A stretch of 64,000 nucleotides of DNA, taken from positions 1 through 64,000 of the forward strand of contig NZ_ATUZ01000011.1 in NCBI RefSeq assembly GCF_000420465.1. Reading direction: 5' to 3'. This document shows positions 26,088 through 34,767 of the stretch, piece by piece; within the stretch, counting starts at the first letter, position 1, and every line of letters begins with the position of its first letter. This DNA is from Desulfovibrio desulfuricans DSM 642. Its GTDB lineage: Bacteria > Desulfobacterota > Desulfovibrionia > Desulfovibrionales > Desulfovibrionaceae. The translations under genes were made by a program, and so were the position numbers. The notes under the pieces are model-generated. The model worked only from the letters and a program-made list of their open reading frames with translations, made no database searches and was not told the origin of the DNA.

Positions 26088-27002
26088 CTAGATTTTGGTC
26101 GTTTGCGGCATGCCGAAAATGCCCGTGGGCCGCACCCACAGGATGAGCAGCAGGATGGTGAAGGAAAACAGATCCATGTAGGTGGACGGCAAAAAGGCTA
26201 CCACCATGATTTCTACAAATGCCAACATAAAGCCGCCCACAAATGCGCCGCGTATGTCGCCAATGCCGCCCACAACCGCCGCGATAAAGGCCTTCCAGCC
26301 GATCATGGCGCCCATGTATGGCTCAAGGTTGGGGTAGCACATGGCAAATAGCATGCCGCCAAGCCCGGCAATGCCCGAGCCAAGAACAAAGGTGACCACA
26401 ATGACGCTGTCGAGCGGTATGCCCATGAGCGGCAGGGCAAAGCGATCCCAGGAAACAGCGCGCATGGCCATGCCCACCTTGGTGCGCGTGACAATGGTCT
26501 GCAAGAACAGAAACACCAGCACCGCTGCTACAATAACCCATACTTTCAGGTTGGTGATGACCAGCGGCCCGATGGAATATACGGTTTTGTCGATAAGCTC
26601 GGGCAGCTTGCGCTTGGTTGCCCCAAGCAGAGCAAGGTTGCCGTTTTCAAGAATAAGGCCGCACATCAGTGCGGTAATGACCACATAGAGCCTGTGCGCG
26701 CCCTTGCGGCGCAGAGGCCGATAGGCAATGCGCTCAAGCGTAACACCCACAATGGCTGTGAGTCCCATTGTCAGAACAATGGTCAGACCCAGCGTCAGTG
26801 GCTTCGAAAGGCCAAGCCCGTCGGAAGAAACCAGATATGTGGCCACAAAAAATGAAATGTAGGCCCCAACCATAAAAATATCGCCGTGGGCGAAGTTGAT
26901 GAGGCGCAGCACCCCGTAAACCAAGGTGTAGCCCAAGGCGATGAGGGCGTAAAAGCTGCCCCATTGCAAGGCGTTGAGGGTCTGTTGCAGCAGAAAGTCC
27001 AT
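26088..27002 (-). CDS. livH: Branched-chain amino acid ABC transporter permease LivH
   Basis: A 304-residue permease with about eight helices. The start LQQTLNALQWGSFYALIALGYTLVYG and the INFAHGDIFMVGAY block are diagnostic for LivH. It is first of the permease and ATPase genes, 378 bp downstream of the binding-protein gene. A hairpin in that gap probably sets lower expression of the membrane genes than of the binding protein. Confidence 0.94.
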   Translation of the reverse strand: MDFLLQQTLNALQWGSFYALIALGYTLVYGVLRLINFAHGDIFMVGAYISFFVATYLVSSDGLGLSKPLTLGLTIVLTMGLTAIVGVTLERIAYRPLRRKGAHRLYVVITALMCGLILENGNLALLGATKRKLPELIDKTVYSIGPLVITNLKVWVIVAAVLVFLFLQTIVTRTKVGMAMRAVSWDRFALPLMGIPLDSVIVVTFVLGSGIAGLGGMLFAMCYPNLEPYMGAMIGWKAFIAAVVGGIGDIRGAFVGGFMLAFVEIMVVAFLPSTYMDLFSFTILLLILWVRPTGIFGMPQTTKI

Positions 27003-27319
27003 AGGCTACCCAAAAATGCTGATGGTTACAGTGTGCGAATTCTGTGGCGCAGTTTTTTTCAAATCGTGGTCAAGCCCCGAATTTTGAGCGGCAGTGCGCG
27101 TACGCGGCCCCTGAACCGCCCGTTCAGGCGAAAGAACTGTTGTCCCAAGGGTGGGTGCGGGTGGCTTACGCCAGCGTCGCAAGGCAGGCCTTGCCTCTAC
27201 ATGCTTTTATGCCCAAAAAACGCAAAAAATCATTCCTGATTCGCAATGGGACGTTGCCAGAAGCAAAAAATATTGATCCGTTCGGAGGCGCAGCTTCCCA
27301 TTCACATTGGAGCTTTTTG

Positions 27320-27358
27320 CCGCCGCGCGGCCCCCTGTGGGTTGGGCCGCGCGGCAGT
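27320..27358. terminator. GC-rich hairpin between livJ-type gene and livH
   Basis: CCGCGCGGCCC and GGGCCGCGCGG pair around a short loop, 20-60 bp after the binding-protein stop codon. Without a clear U-tract on the minus strand, partial termination or 3'-end protection of the livJ mRNA is likely. The remainder of the gap (27003-27319) shows nothing recognisable. Confidence 0.6.
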
Positions 27359-27380
27359 GCCAATTACCTGCTGATGTCTG

Positions 27381-28550
27381 CTATTTGGGGCAGACAGATT
27401 CCACAAAAGCGAACGCGCCGGTTTCCGTCACGCGCACGATAACCGCGCATTTGATGGGGTCGCGGTTTTCGTCAAACTTCATGCTGCCGGTGATGCCGTC
27501 AAAGTTGGCCATGCCAGCCATGTTGTCGCGAATGATCTTGCGTTCTTTCTTGAGGTCCGGATCAATCTTGCCGTTCTTCTGAATGGCCTGAAGCACGATG
27601 TTGATGGAGTCCCAGGTCAGAGCGGCAACGTCGTCAGGCACATAGCCGTACTTGGCCTTGTACTTGTCGATGAATTCCTTGGTTTTGCCGGTCGCGCCCT
27701 CGGCGGTGTAGTGGGTGGAGAAAAACTGGTCCACACAGTCCTTGCCGCAAAGGTTGAAAAGCTCGGCGGAACCCCAGGCATCGGAACCCATGAAGGGGCC
27801 CTTGTAGCCGAGGTCACGGGCCTGAGGCACAATAAGGGCCGCAAAGCTGTAGTTTTCAGGCACAAAGATGAAATCGGGCTTGGCGGCGATGATTTTGGTC
27901 AGCTGGGCAGAGAAATCCTGGTCTTTGGGACCATGCGATTCCATGGCCACCACAGAACCTTTGCCGTGGGTTTTTTCAAAGGATTCCTTGAAGTTGTCTG
28001 CAAGGCCCTTGGAATAGTCGTTGGATACTTCAAACAGGACTGCGGCCTTTTTGGCGTTGAACTTCTTGGTGGTGAAGTCCACGGCCACAGGAGCCTGGAA
28101 GGGGTCAAGGAAGGCCCCGCGGAACACCCAGGGGCGGTCCTTGGTGGCATCGGGGTTGGTGGACCAGGGGGTGATCATGGGTACCTGTTCGTCATTGGCA
28201 ACAGCGCCCGCAGGCACGGCCTGACGCGAAGACTGGGGGCCGACAATGGCCATGACCTTGTCGCGCTCGATGAGCTTCAGGGTCACGTTGACGGCAGACT
28301 CGGGTTTGGATTCATTGTCTTCATAAATGAATTCAAGCGGGTACATCTTGTCACCCACTTTCAGTCCGCCCTTGCCATTGATCTCTTCTTTCAGCATTTC
28401 AGCCGCATACTTGGTTCCTTCGCCCACCTTGGGGATCTCACCAGTAAGCGGGATGGGGAACCCGATTTTGATCGGAGCTTCTGCGGCCATGGCCGCTTGC
28501 CCCACAAAGAGAGACAGGGCGCAAACTGACGCTACTTTCAGCAAATTCAT
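27381..28550 (-). CDS. livJ: Branched-chain amino acid ABC transporter substrate-binding protein
   Basis: A 389-residue periplasmic binding protein. A Sec signal peptide ends at AAMAA-EAPIKIG (about residue 21). Type I periplasmic-binding fold with IGFPIPLTGEIPKVGEGTKYAAEML, then VGPQSSRQAVPAGAVANDEQVPMI, typical of LivJ/LivK relatives. GGAGG lies just upstream of the ATG at 28550; the open frame to 28619 is not used. It delivers ligand to LivHMGF. The ligand could be a branched-chain amino acid, another amino acid or a short amide. Confidence 0.92.
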   Translation of the reverse strand: MNLLKVASVCALSLFVGQAAMAAEAPIKIGFPIPLTGEIPKVGEGTKYAAEMLKEEINGKGGLKVGDKMYPLEFIYEDNESKPESAVNVTLKLIERDKVMAIVGPQSSRQAVPAGAVANDEQVPMITPWSTNPDATKDRPWVFRGAFLDPFQAPVAVDFTTKKFNAKKAAVLFEVSNDYSKGLADNFKESFEKTHGKGSVVAMESHGPKDQDFSAQLTKIIAAKPDFIFVPENYSFAALIVPQARDLGYKGPFMGSDAWGSAELFNLCGKDCVDQFFSTHYTAEGATGKTKEFIDKYKAKYGYVPDDVAALTWDSINIVLQAIQKNGKIDPDLKKERKIIRDNMAGMANFDGITGSMKFDENRDPIKCAVIVRVTETGAFAFVESVCPK

Positions 28551-29305
28551 GAAGGCCTCCCGAGTTTTATGCGTAGTTACAGGGGTGTACCAAAAATACG
28601 GTAAGGCTGAACAAAGCAAAAAATATTCCGTTTTGCTAAGTTATTGGGAATGAACACAATTTGTAAAATTTAGCTGCACAAAAAATACATTTTGGTAGTT
28701 CCTTGCGCGCCAGCACGACAAAACAGTGAAAAAATAAAGCGATAGCACGAGCATGAACCTTGTCGCATATGTGGTATCGCAAGTCAAATATGATACCAAG
28801 CCGGAGGAACCGGCTAGGTTCTTTTATGGGGTATTGCTATAATGTGCTGAATTAAAAAAAACTTTTTTGAATTGTTCGTCTGGCTGCATTACAGCCCAGC
28901 GGGGTTTCTGGCAGTGAGCACCAGTTTGGCGGCAAGAAAAGTATATCGCCTGAATAACTAAATATATGTTTATTAAGGCAAAATTGTTTTTAAGGAAAAA
29001 ATACTTTTCGGTCGATTTTACGGGGGTGTTGTGCCCGTATTATCTGCATCGCCCCTGGAAAATCAAAAAATATAAAATTATTTGAGCTTGTTATCATATC
29101 CTACGAACTGGTAGACCTTGCGTTCGCGCCTCTGCTGGAACCTGAGGAACCCCTGCTCGCAGCACTGCCGCCAGCTACGCTTCCTGCGCTGCTTTCGCGT
29201 GGAGTCAAGCCAGACAAAGCAGCGCGACTGGTTTAAAAAACCTGCGGTATATAAGCACGATTCAGCGGCAAAAGCCACAGAAAAAGATTGACTGCATTGC
29301 CTGGG
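28551..29305. other. Long intergenic region upstream of livJ
   Basis: About 750 bp, AT-rich, without a convincing gene. It holds TGGTATC-N13-GATACCA (28772-28798), a GCCGG/CCGGC hairpin (28800-28814) and AT-rich promoter-like DNA. A GC-rich patch (29095-29240) has an open frame on each strand (66 residues on the minus strand) but no recognisable protein; it may be a gene remnant. Confidence 0.5.
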
Positions 29306-30970
29306 TCAATAACCAGCAGCCAGCCCGTCGCTGCGCGGGTCGGTTGCTCCAAACAGCATCCCGGACTGCTGATCACAAAGAATGGCTCCGGCATGGCCCA
29401 TCAGATCGCTAAAGTCTGCAATGCGTTCAACCGAGTGCCCCTGTTTCGTCAGGGTTTCGGCCAATTGCGGGCTGAAGCGGCCTTCGAGCCGGAGGTTGTT
29501 TACCGGCAGGCCCCAGCTTCGGCCATAAAGCCAGCGCGGTGCGGCCACGGCATCGTGCGGACTCAGGCCAAAATCTACCATTCTGGTGACTATGGCCGCC
29601 TGCGTCTGAGGCTGCCCCTCGCCGCCCATGGTGCCGTAAACCAGCCAGGGCTTGCCGTTCATGCGCAGCATGGGCGGATTGAGCGTATGCATGGTGCGCT
29701 TGCGCGGTTCGAGCCTGTTAATATGGGTGGGATTGAGTGAAAAAAAGCTGCCACGGTTTTGCAGCAGGATGCCCGTGTCGCCTGCTACCAGGCCCGCGCC
29801 AAAGTCATGAAAAATACTCTGGATGGCAGAAACGGCGTTGCCCTGAGCGTCCACCACGCCGAACCAGCAAGTGTCGCCCTTGGGTTCCAGGGGGGCCGCA
29901 TGGTTGAGGGCGCGGACAGGGTCAATGCGGTTGGCAAGCTCGCGCCCATGCTCCTGAGACAGTAGATAATCTACAGGTATGTCGGCAAAGTCGGGATCAG
30001 TCACGTGGGCATCGCGATCGGCGAAGGCCAGCTTGGTGGCTTCGACTATGGCATGCAGGTATTCGGCGCTGCCTTCGCCCATGCCTTGGATATCCAGATG
30101 TTCAAGGATGTTGAGTATGGAGAGCGAAGCCAGCCCCTGGGTATTGGGCGGCAGGTTGCAGCACTCAAGGCCCCGGTAGCGCACACGCAGGGGCGTGACG
30201 ATTTCTGCCTGATGTGCGGCGAAATCCCGCGCTGTGAGCAGACCGCCGTTGCTTGCAAGCCAGCCGGTCAGGCGGTCGGCCAGTTCGCCTTCATAAAATA
30301 CACGCGCGCCCTCGCGGGCGATAAGGTCAAGGGTCGCGGCAAGGTCGGGCAGGCGCAGCACAGCCCCTGTTTGCGGTGGGGTGCCATCGGGCAAAAACGT
30401 GCGGGCAAAGCCGGAAAACCGCTGCAATTGCCGATAGCCCGTGGGGTCAGGCTTGCAGTCCTCATGCAGCCAGTGGGCCAGGGAGGGCGTTACGGCAAAT
30501 CCTTCTGCCGCGAGGCTGATGGCCTCTTGCAGCAGGTCGCCAAGAGCAAGAGGGCTGCCCCATGAGCGGCTGAGCGTATGGGCGGCATCCCAACCCGAAA
30601 CCACACCGGGCACAGTGCAGGCAGCCAGCGGCCCGCGCAGGGGAATGGACGAAAGGCCCTTTTGCGCAAAAAAATCCCGCGTGACATTTTCGCCAGATCG
30701 CCCACAGGCGTTGATGCCGTGCAGCGCGCCAGTTGCCGCCTCGTGCGCCAGCCAGAAGTTGTCGCCGCCGATGCTGCACATCTGCGGGTACACAACCGCC
30801 AGCACTGAGGCCACGGCCACGGCGGCGTCGAGGGCAGTGCCGCCCTTGCGCAGAATATCCACACCAGCCTGTGTGGCAAGGTAGTGAGGAGATGTAACCA
30901 TTCCCCGCGTGGTCATGGGGTCAAACCGCTGGGATTCCGTTTCCGCATAGGGGCTGGATGCAAAATTCAT
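29306..30970 (-). CDS. Gamma-glutamyltransferase-family Ntn hydrolase
   Basis: A 554-residue protein of the GGT family, which self-cleaves before a catalytic Thr. Here that residue is T367 in PKGDTCWFGVVDAQGNAVS. The oxyanion/substrate region is in YGTMGGEGQPQTQ. There is no signal peptide, so unlike classical GGT it would be cytoplasmic, as in YwrD- or HpxW-like members (gamma-glutamyl hydrolase, oxamate amidohydrolase). The missing signal argues against periplasmic glutathione breakdown. Its neighbours are transporters for small anions, but no operon partner is clear. Confidence 0.85.
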   Translation of the reverse strand: MNFASSPYAETESQRFDPMTTRGMVTSPHYLATQAGVDILRKGGTALDAAVAVASVLAVVYPQMCSIGGDNFWLAHEAATGALHGINACGRSGENVTRDFFAQKGLSSIPLRGPLAACTVPGVVSGWDAAHTLSRSWGSPLALGDLLQEAISLAAEGFAVTPSLAHWLHEDCKPDPTGYRQLQRFSGFARTFLPDGTPPQTGAVLRLPDLAATLDLIAREGARVFYEGELADRLTGWLASNGGLLTARDFAAHQAEIVTPLRVRYRGLECCNLPPNTQGLASLSILNILEHLDIQGMGEGSAEYLHAIVEATKLAFADRDAHVTDPDFADIPVDYLLSQEHGRELANRIDPVRALNHAAPLEPKGDTCWFGVVDAQGNAVSAIQSIFHDFGAGLVAGDTGILLQNRGSFFSLNPTHINRLEPRKRTMHTLNPPMLRMNGKPWLVYGTMGGEGQPQTQAAIVTRMVDFGLSPHDAVAAPRWLYGRSWGLPVNNLRLEGRFSPQLAETLTKQGHSVERIADFSDLMGHAGAILCDQQSGMLFGATDPRSDGLAAGY

Positions 30971-31289
30971 GATGCTTCCTGTGTGGGGTGGCTAGGTGCC
31001 GCATGGGTGCCGCCAGCAGGGAACAAATTTTTGAAGCCCCCATGGCATGCAGTGGGATAATCCTTGGCCTTGCAGCAGACTAGCGGCGGGGGCGCGGCAC
31101 GTCAAACCGATGCTGTATCCCTGCCAGCAGATGATAACCAGGGGACAGATTTTGCTCAAAACCGGGCGGGGTATGCAGTGCCAGCCTCATTGAGGGGGGG
31201 CAAAAAAGGGCGTAAGCAGGTCGGACGCCGCGCAGGTGCGGCTACAGATCAGCAGGCAGCCGCGCTCTGCGCGGCGCGAAGGACACGAT

Positions 31290-31790
31290 ATGGGCACAAC
31301 AATAATGCTGTTTGCCGTGGGGCTTGCAGGAAGCTTTGTTTTTGACCGTTTTCATCTGCCCGGCGGGGCCATGACCGGGGCCATGATCGCCGTGGTGATT
31401 TTCAAAAGCTGCGGTTCCATTACCTCGCCCGACATGGCGCACTGGGTGCGCTTTATTGTTTACGGGTGCGTGGGTGTGCTTGTGGGCAACATGTATAATC
31501 CCGGCATGCTGGACGCCGTGCGCGACACCTGGCCCATGATGCTGCTTTCAACAGGCATTATTTTGATGGCGGGGCTTTTGTGCACCTGGATTGCCGTGCG
31601 CTGGGGCGGGCTTTCTGTAGGCGGAGCGTATCTGGCGACCAGCCCCGGTGGATTCAACGCTGTGGTGGCACTTTCCGGCGGCACAGGGGCAGAAGCCCCC
31701 ATGGTGATGGTGTACCATCTGGTGCGCATCTATGCCATTGTGCTGCTCTCGCCCATTGTGGCCAAGATGCTGTCTTGTTTAGTGAAGTAA
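31290..31790 (+). CDS. AbrB-type membrane protein, single repeat
   Basis: A 166-residue membrane protein with about five helices. It has the AbrB duplication-domain motif (FHLPGGAMTGAMIAVVIF, then LATSPGGFNAVVALSGG), found in putative ammonia-monooxygenase-type permeases. Usual family members have two such repeats in about 350 residues; this one has a single repeat. The ATG at 31290 follows AAGGA. The upstream 320 bp shows no second half. It may work as a homodimer or be a remnant. A terminator follows at 31851. Confidence 0.7.
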   Translation: MGTTIMLFAVGLAGSFVFDRFHLPGGAMTGAMIAVVIFKSCGSITSPDMAHWVRFIVYGCVGVLVGNMYNPGMLDAVRDTWPMMLLSTGIILMAGLLCTWIAVRWGGLSVGGAYLATSPGGFNAVVALSGGTGAEAPMVMVYHLVRIYAIVLLSPIVAKMLSCLVK

Positions 31791-31850
31791 TCGGTCAAGG
31801 CTCGGCATCCGCCCCTGCGCATGGGGGCCGCCGACCGACATCGACATTGA

Positions 31851-31880
31851 GCCTCCGTCGGATTCCGCCGGAGGCTTTTT
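31851..31880 (+). terminator. Rho-independent terminator
   Basis: GCCTCCG/CGGAGGC stem with T5 directly after it, 60 bp beyond the AbrB-type gene. It overlaps the stop codon of the convergent TauE gene. Confidence 0.8.
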
Positions 31881-32634
31881 AGCGGGCAAGCAGCAGGATC
31901 AGACCGCCCAGCCCCGGCAGCGCGACCATGCAGCCTTTGAGCAGCAATTGCGGAGCCATGCGGGTAAATTTTGCGCCCACATACGCGCCGATGACCTGAC
32001 CAGCCAGAACCTGCAGGAACAGCACAAGATCCAGATGCCCGGCGGCGAGAAAACCCAGGCTGCCAAAGGCTGCGATGGGCAGAATGACCAGCATGGTTGT
32101 GCCTACTGTCTGATAGAGCGGCACATTGAAGATAATCAGCAGGGTCATCTGGATAAAGGGGGTTGCCCCCACGCCGCAGGCCCCGGAAACAAGACCGTTG
32201 AACACGCCCACCATGCCTGTCAGCAGCCAGAACTTCACGCCTCGGGTACTGGTGAAACGAAAGCTGAACAGCGGATTGGCCGGGTGAAAAACCCGCAGAT
32301 AAATGAGGAAGGCCGAGAGCATAAGCACCACGCCAGTCAACGGCTTGAGCGTGGCTGAGGCAAGCCCGGACGAGATATGCGCGCCGCAGAAGGCCCCGGC
32401 GGCGCCGAACGCGCCTAGCAGCAAGCCCAGCCTGCGGTTTACATTGCCCTCGCGAAAGTGGCTGACGGAGCCGGAGAGGGACGTAAAAGCCATGGCCGCG
32501 AGCGAGGTGCCAAGGGCGACCTGCATGGGGATGTCAAAGCCCACGCTGAGCATGGTGATCATAACCCCAGCGCCGCCAGCGCCCACAAAGCCCAGCAATA
32601 TTCCCAACAAAAGCATGGCGGCAAAAACAAGCAT
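31879..32634 (-). CDS. TauE/SafE-family anion permease
   Basis: A 251-residue membrane protein with about eight helices in two repeats; the motif GFVGAGGAGVMITML and its second copy SGACGVGATPFIQM are diagnostic of TauE/SafE. The family exports sulfite, sulfoacetate or related anions. In a sulfur-metabolising host sulfite is a natural guess. It lies next to a TDT-family permease (141 bp upstream, same strand), a family that includes sulfite pumps. Confidence 0.85.
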   Translation of the reverse strand: MLVFAAMLLLGILLGFVGAGGAGVMITMLSVGFDIPMQVALGTSLAAMAFTSLSGSVSHFREGNVNRRLGLLLGAFGAAGAFCGAHISSGLASATLKPLTGVVLMLSAFLIYLRVFHPANPLFSFRFTSTRGVKFWLLTGMVGVFNGLVSGACGVGATPFIQMTLLIIFNVPLYQTVGTTMLVILPIAAFGSLGFLAAGHLDLVLFLQVLAGQVIGAYVGAKFTRMAPQLLLKGCMVALPGLGGLILLLAR

Positions 32635-32774
32635 AGATCACCTGCTGCGCGGGCCGCCTCCACAGGCGGCGTAAAGTTGAGCAATTACATGCAGCGGCAG
32701 AAATCGCCGCGCAGTTCTGGCAGGCTAGCTCTATGGGATGCGGCGCGCAAGGGTATTTCTCCCCACCCGGCGGG

Positions 32775-33758
32775 TCAGGCGTGCGCCGCCCTTTGCGCGC
32801 GCAGCAGCGTATCCCAGGCCCGAACGTAAAAGATCAGGTAGCGCCAGCACACATAGGCTACAACCATGGTGGCGACAATCATTTCCAGCACTGCCAGCAC
32901 CTTGAGTTGCAGGGCGTACTCCAGCGTTGCCGGGTACGCGGCCAGCAGTTCGGAAACCTTGTACAGCGCTGTTGCCCCCACCGCCATGGGGAAGGTGTAG
33001 GCCGCAAAGCCGGGGCTGAAGGGCAAACGCAGCAGCTTGAAAAAGGCCACATAGATAATGCTGGTCATCAGCACCGCCACCCCGAGCAACAGGCTGCACA
33101 AGAGCAGGGAGGGGGTTGGCTCAAGGCTCAGATAGGCCACCAGCGAGAGGCTGGCAGGAGCGGCAAGCACCGCGATGGTGGGCTTGGACGCATCCTCGAT
33201 TTCTCGGGAAAATATGAGCCGGTACAACATGACAGGCAGCAGGGCCGCATAATTGACCATGCCAAAAACCATCAGCCCGTAGGCAAGCTGGCAATAGGCC
33301 GGGCCGGGAACCGTCATGGCCGCCACGCTGATACCCACAAAGGGTACAAACCAGCTTGGCAGCATGTGGTGCAGGCTGAACTGCCGTGCCCGGAAGGCCA
33401 CAAAGGCCAGCAAAAGGCAGAGGTGCAGGGCCACGGCAAACAGCCAGAGCCACTGGGCCGCCCGCGCATCCAGAATGCTCAGGCTTTTGGATTGCAGCAT
33501 CAGGGCCATTGAGGTCGTGGGTAAAATGCTGCCAAGCACGGGATGGCGCAGTTCTTCGAGCAACAGCCTTGGGTTCATGGCAAATTTGCCTGCCAGCAGC
33601 AGGATCAGCGTCATGGATGTCAGCGCGCCAAGCACCTGCGCAAAATTGTGGAGCGGCAGGCTTTTTTCAAGCCCGATGCCCAGGCTGGCAATGCCAAGGG
33701 CCAAGCCCGCAAGGGGCGTGGGAACAGCGCGAAAGAAATTGCGAACACTTTGCAACAT
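32775..33758 (-). CDS. TDT-family (TehA/SSU1-like) transporter
   Basis: A 327-residue membrane protein with ten hydrophobic helices, of the tellurite-resistance/dicarboxylate transporter family (TehA, SLAC1, SSU1, Mae1). The start FRAVPTPLAGLALGIASLG is typical; the central VPFVGISVAAMTVPGP and FTFP-like AAYTFPMAVGATA motifs agree. I chose the ATG at 33758 with GAGG upstream; the frame open to 33872 would cover the promoter region shared with lysR. Substrate possibilities are sulfite, chloride, nitrate or C4-dicarboxylates. Confidence 0.82.
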   Translation of the reverse strand: MLQSVRNFFRAVPTPLAGLALGIASLGIGLEKSLPLHNFAQVLGALTSMTLILLLAGKFAMNPRLLLEELRHPVLGSILPTTSMALMLQSKSLSILDARAAQWLWLFAVALHLCLLLAFVAFRARQFSLHHMLPSWFVPFVGISVAAMTVPGPAYCQLAYGLMVFGMVNYAALLPVMLYRLIFSREIEDASKPTIAVLAAPASLSLVAYLSLEPTPSLLLCSLLLGVAVLMTSIIYVAFFKLLRLPFSPGFAAYTFPMAVGATALYKVSELLAAYPATLEYALQLKVLAVLEMIVATMVVAYVCWRYLIFYVRAWDTLLRAQRAAHA

Positions 33759-33861
33759 GGAACTATCCTCGGTTATGGTCTGCTTGCGTGTTTGCCACGG
33801 ATCGTGCATTAAGAAAATCGAAATGAATTTAACGTAACGTATAAAAAAATTAAACATTGAT

Positions 33862-34740
33862 ATGACACTCAAGCAATTGCAGGTTTTTCTGGCTGTGGCG
33901 CGGTTTCAGAACCTCACACAGGCCGCAGAGGCTGTGTTTCTGACCAAGGGCGCGGTTTCCCAGGCCTTGCAGGAACTGGAGCGGCACCTCGGCGTGCGTC
34001 TGTTTGACAGGGTGCACCCGCATTTGCGGCTGAATCATGAAGGGGCGCGCCTGTGGCCGCTGGCGGACGAAATGATGCAAAGGGCCGAGGCCATCGAGCG
34101 GACATTTCAGGCTGGCGGGGCCTGCTTTTTGAGCATTGGGGCCAGCAAGACCATTGGCAACTATCTGCTGCCGCAACTGATGCACGATTTTGAAAAGGAT
34201 CACGGATGGCTGCCCAAGGCGCAGATAGCCAACACCAACCGCCTGCTTGAACTGGTGGAAGGTTATGTTCTGGATGTGGTGCTGCTGGAGGGCGAGCAGC
34301 ATCGGCCCGACATGGTGGCGGAAGAATGGCTGAAGGATGAAATGGCGGTGGTGGCATGCAAGGGGCATGCTCTGGCAGACGGCAAGGCCCATGCGCCGGA
34401 AGAGCTGGCGGGCCAGCGCTGGATTCTGAGGGAGCCGGATTCCGGCACGAGGGCGTTTTTTGCGCACACCCTAGGCACACTCATTGCGCCCTATACCGTG
34501 GCCTTGAGCCTCAGCTCCACCGAGGCGGTGCTGGGCATGGTGGAGCAGGGGCTGGGCATCACCTTTGCTTCGCGGCTCATGGCCGAGCTGCCAGGTTTCA
34601 GCAGCCGTTTTTCAATAATCCGGCTGACACAGACGTTTTCACGCACGTTTTCTCTTTGCTGGCATGAGTCAAAATACCACTCTGCGGGCATGGACTCGTT
34701 TATCCGCTTTTGCCGGGCATGGTCGCCGCTCAGCAGATAG
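33862..34740 (+). CDS. LysR-family transcriptional regulator
   Basis: A 292-residue LysR protein of the CysB/YwqM-like type: HTH at 3-60 (LTQAAEAVFLTKGAVSQALQEL) and an effector domain from about 88 to 288. It is divergent from the TDT transporter (103-bp gap), which it most likely controls. The gap holds TTAACGTAACGTATAA next to its start, a possible operator. Confidence 0.9.
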   Translation: MTLKQLQVFLAVARFQNLTQAAEAVFLTKGAVSQALQELERHLGVRLFDRVHPHLRLNHEGARLWPLADEMMQRAEAIERTFQAGGACFLSIGASKTIGNYLLPQLMHDFEKDHGWLPKAQIANTNRLLELVEGYVLDVVLLEGEQHRPDMVAEEWLKDEMAVVACKGHALADGKAHAPEELAGQRWILREPDSGTRAFFAHTLGTLIAPYTVALSLSSTEAVLGMVEQGLGITFASRLMAELPGFSSRFSIIRLTQTFSRTFSLCWHESKYHSAGMDSFIRFCRAWSPLSR

Positions 34741-34767
34741 CGCTGCGCAAAGAGCGCCCTATGCGAA

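Noticed and set aside
27044..27442. 132-residue plus-strand frame
   Set aside because: It runs into the 3' end of the binding-protein gene on the other strand and has random composition.
29078..29278. 66-residue minus-strand frame in the livJ upstream region
   Set aside because: No ribosome site and no family; the opposite strand is equally open, so at most a remnant.
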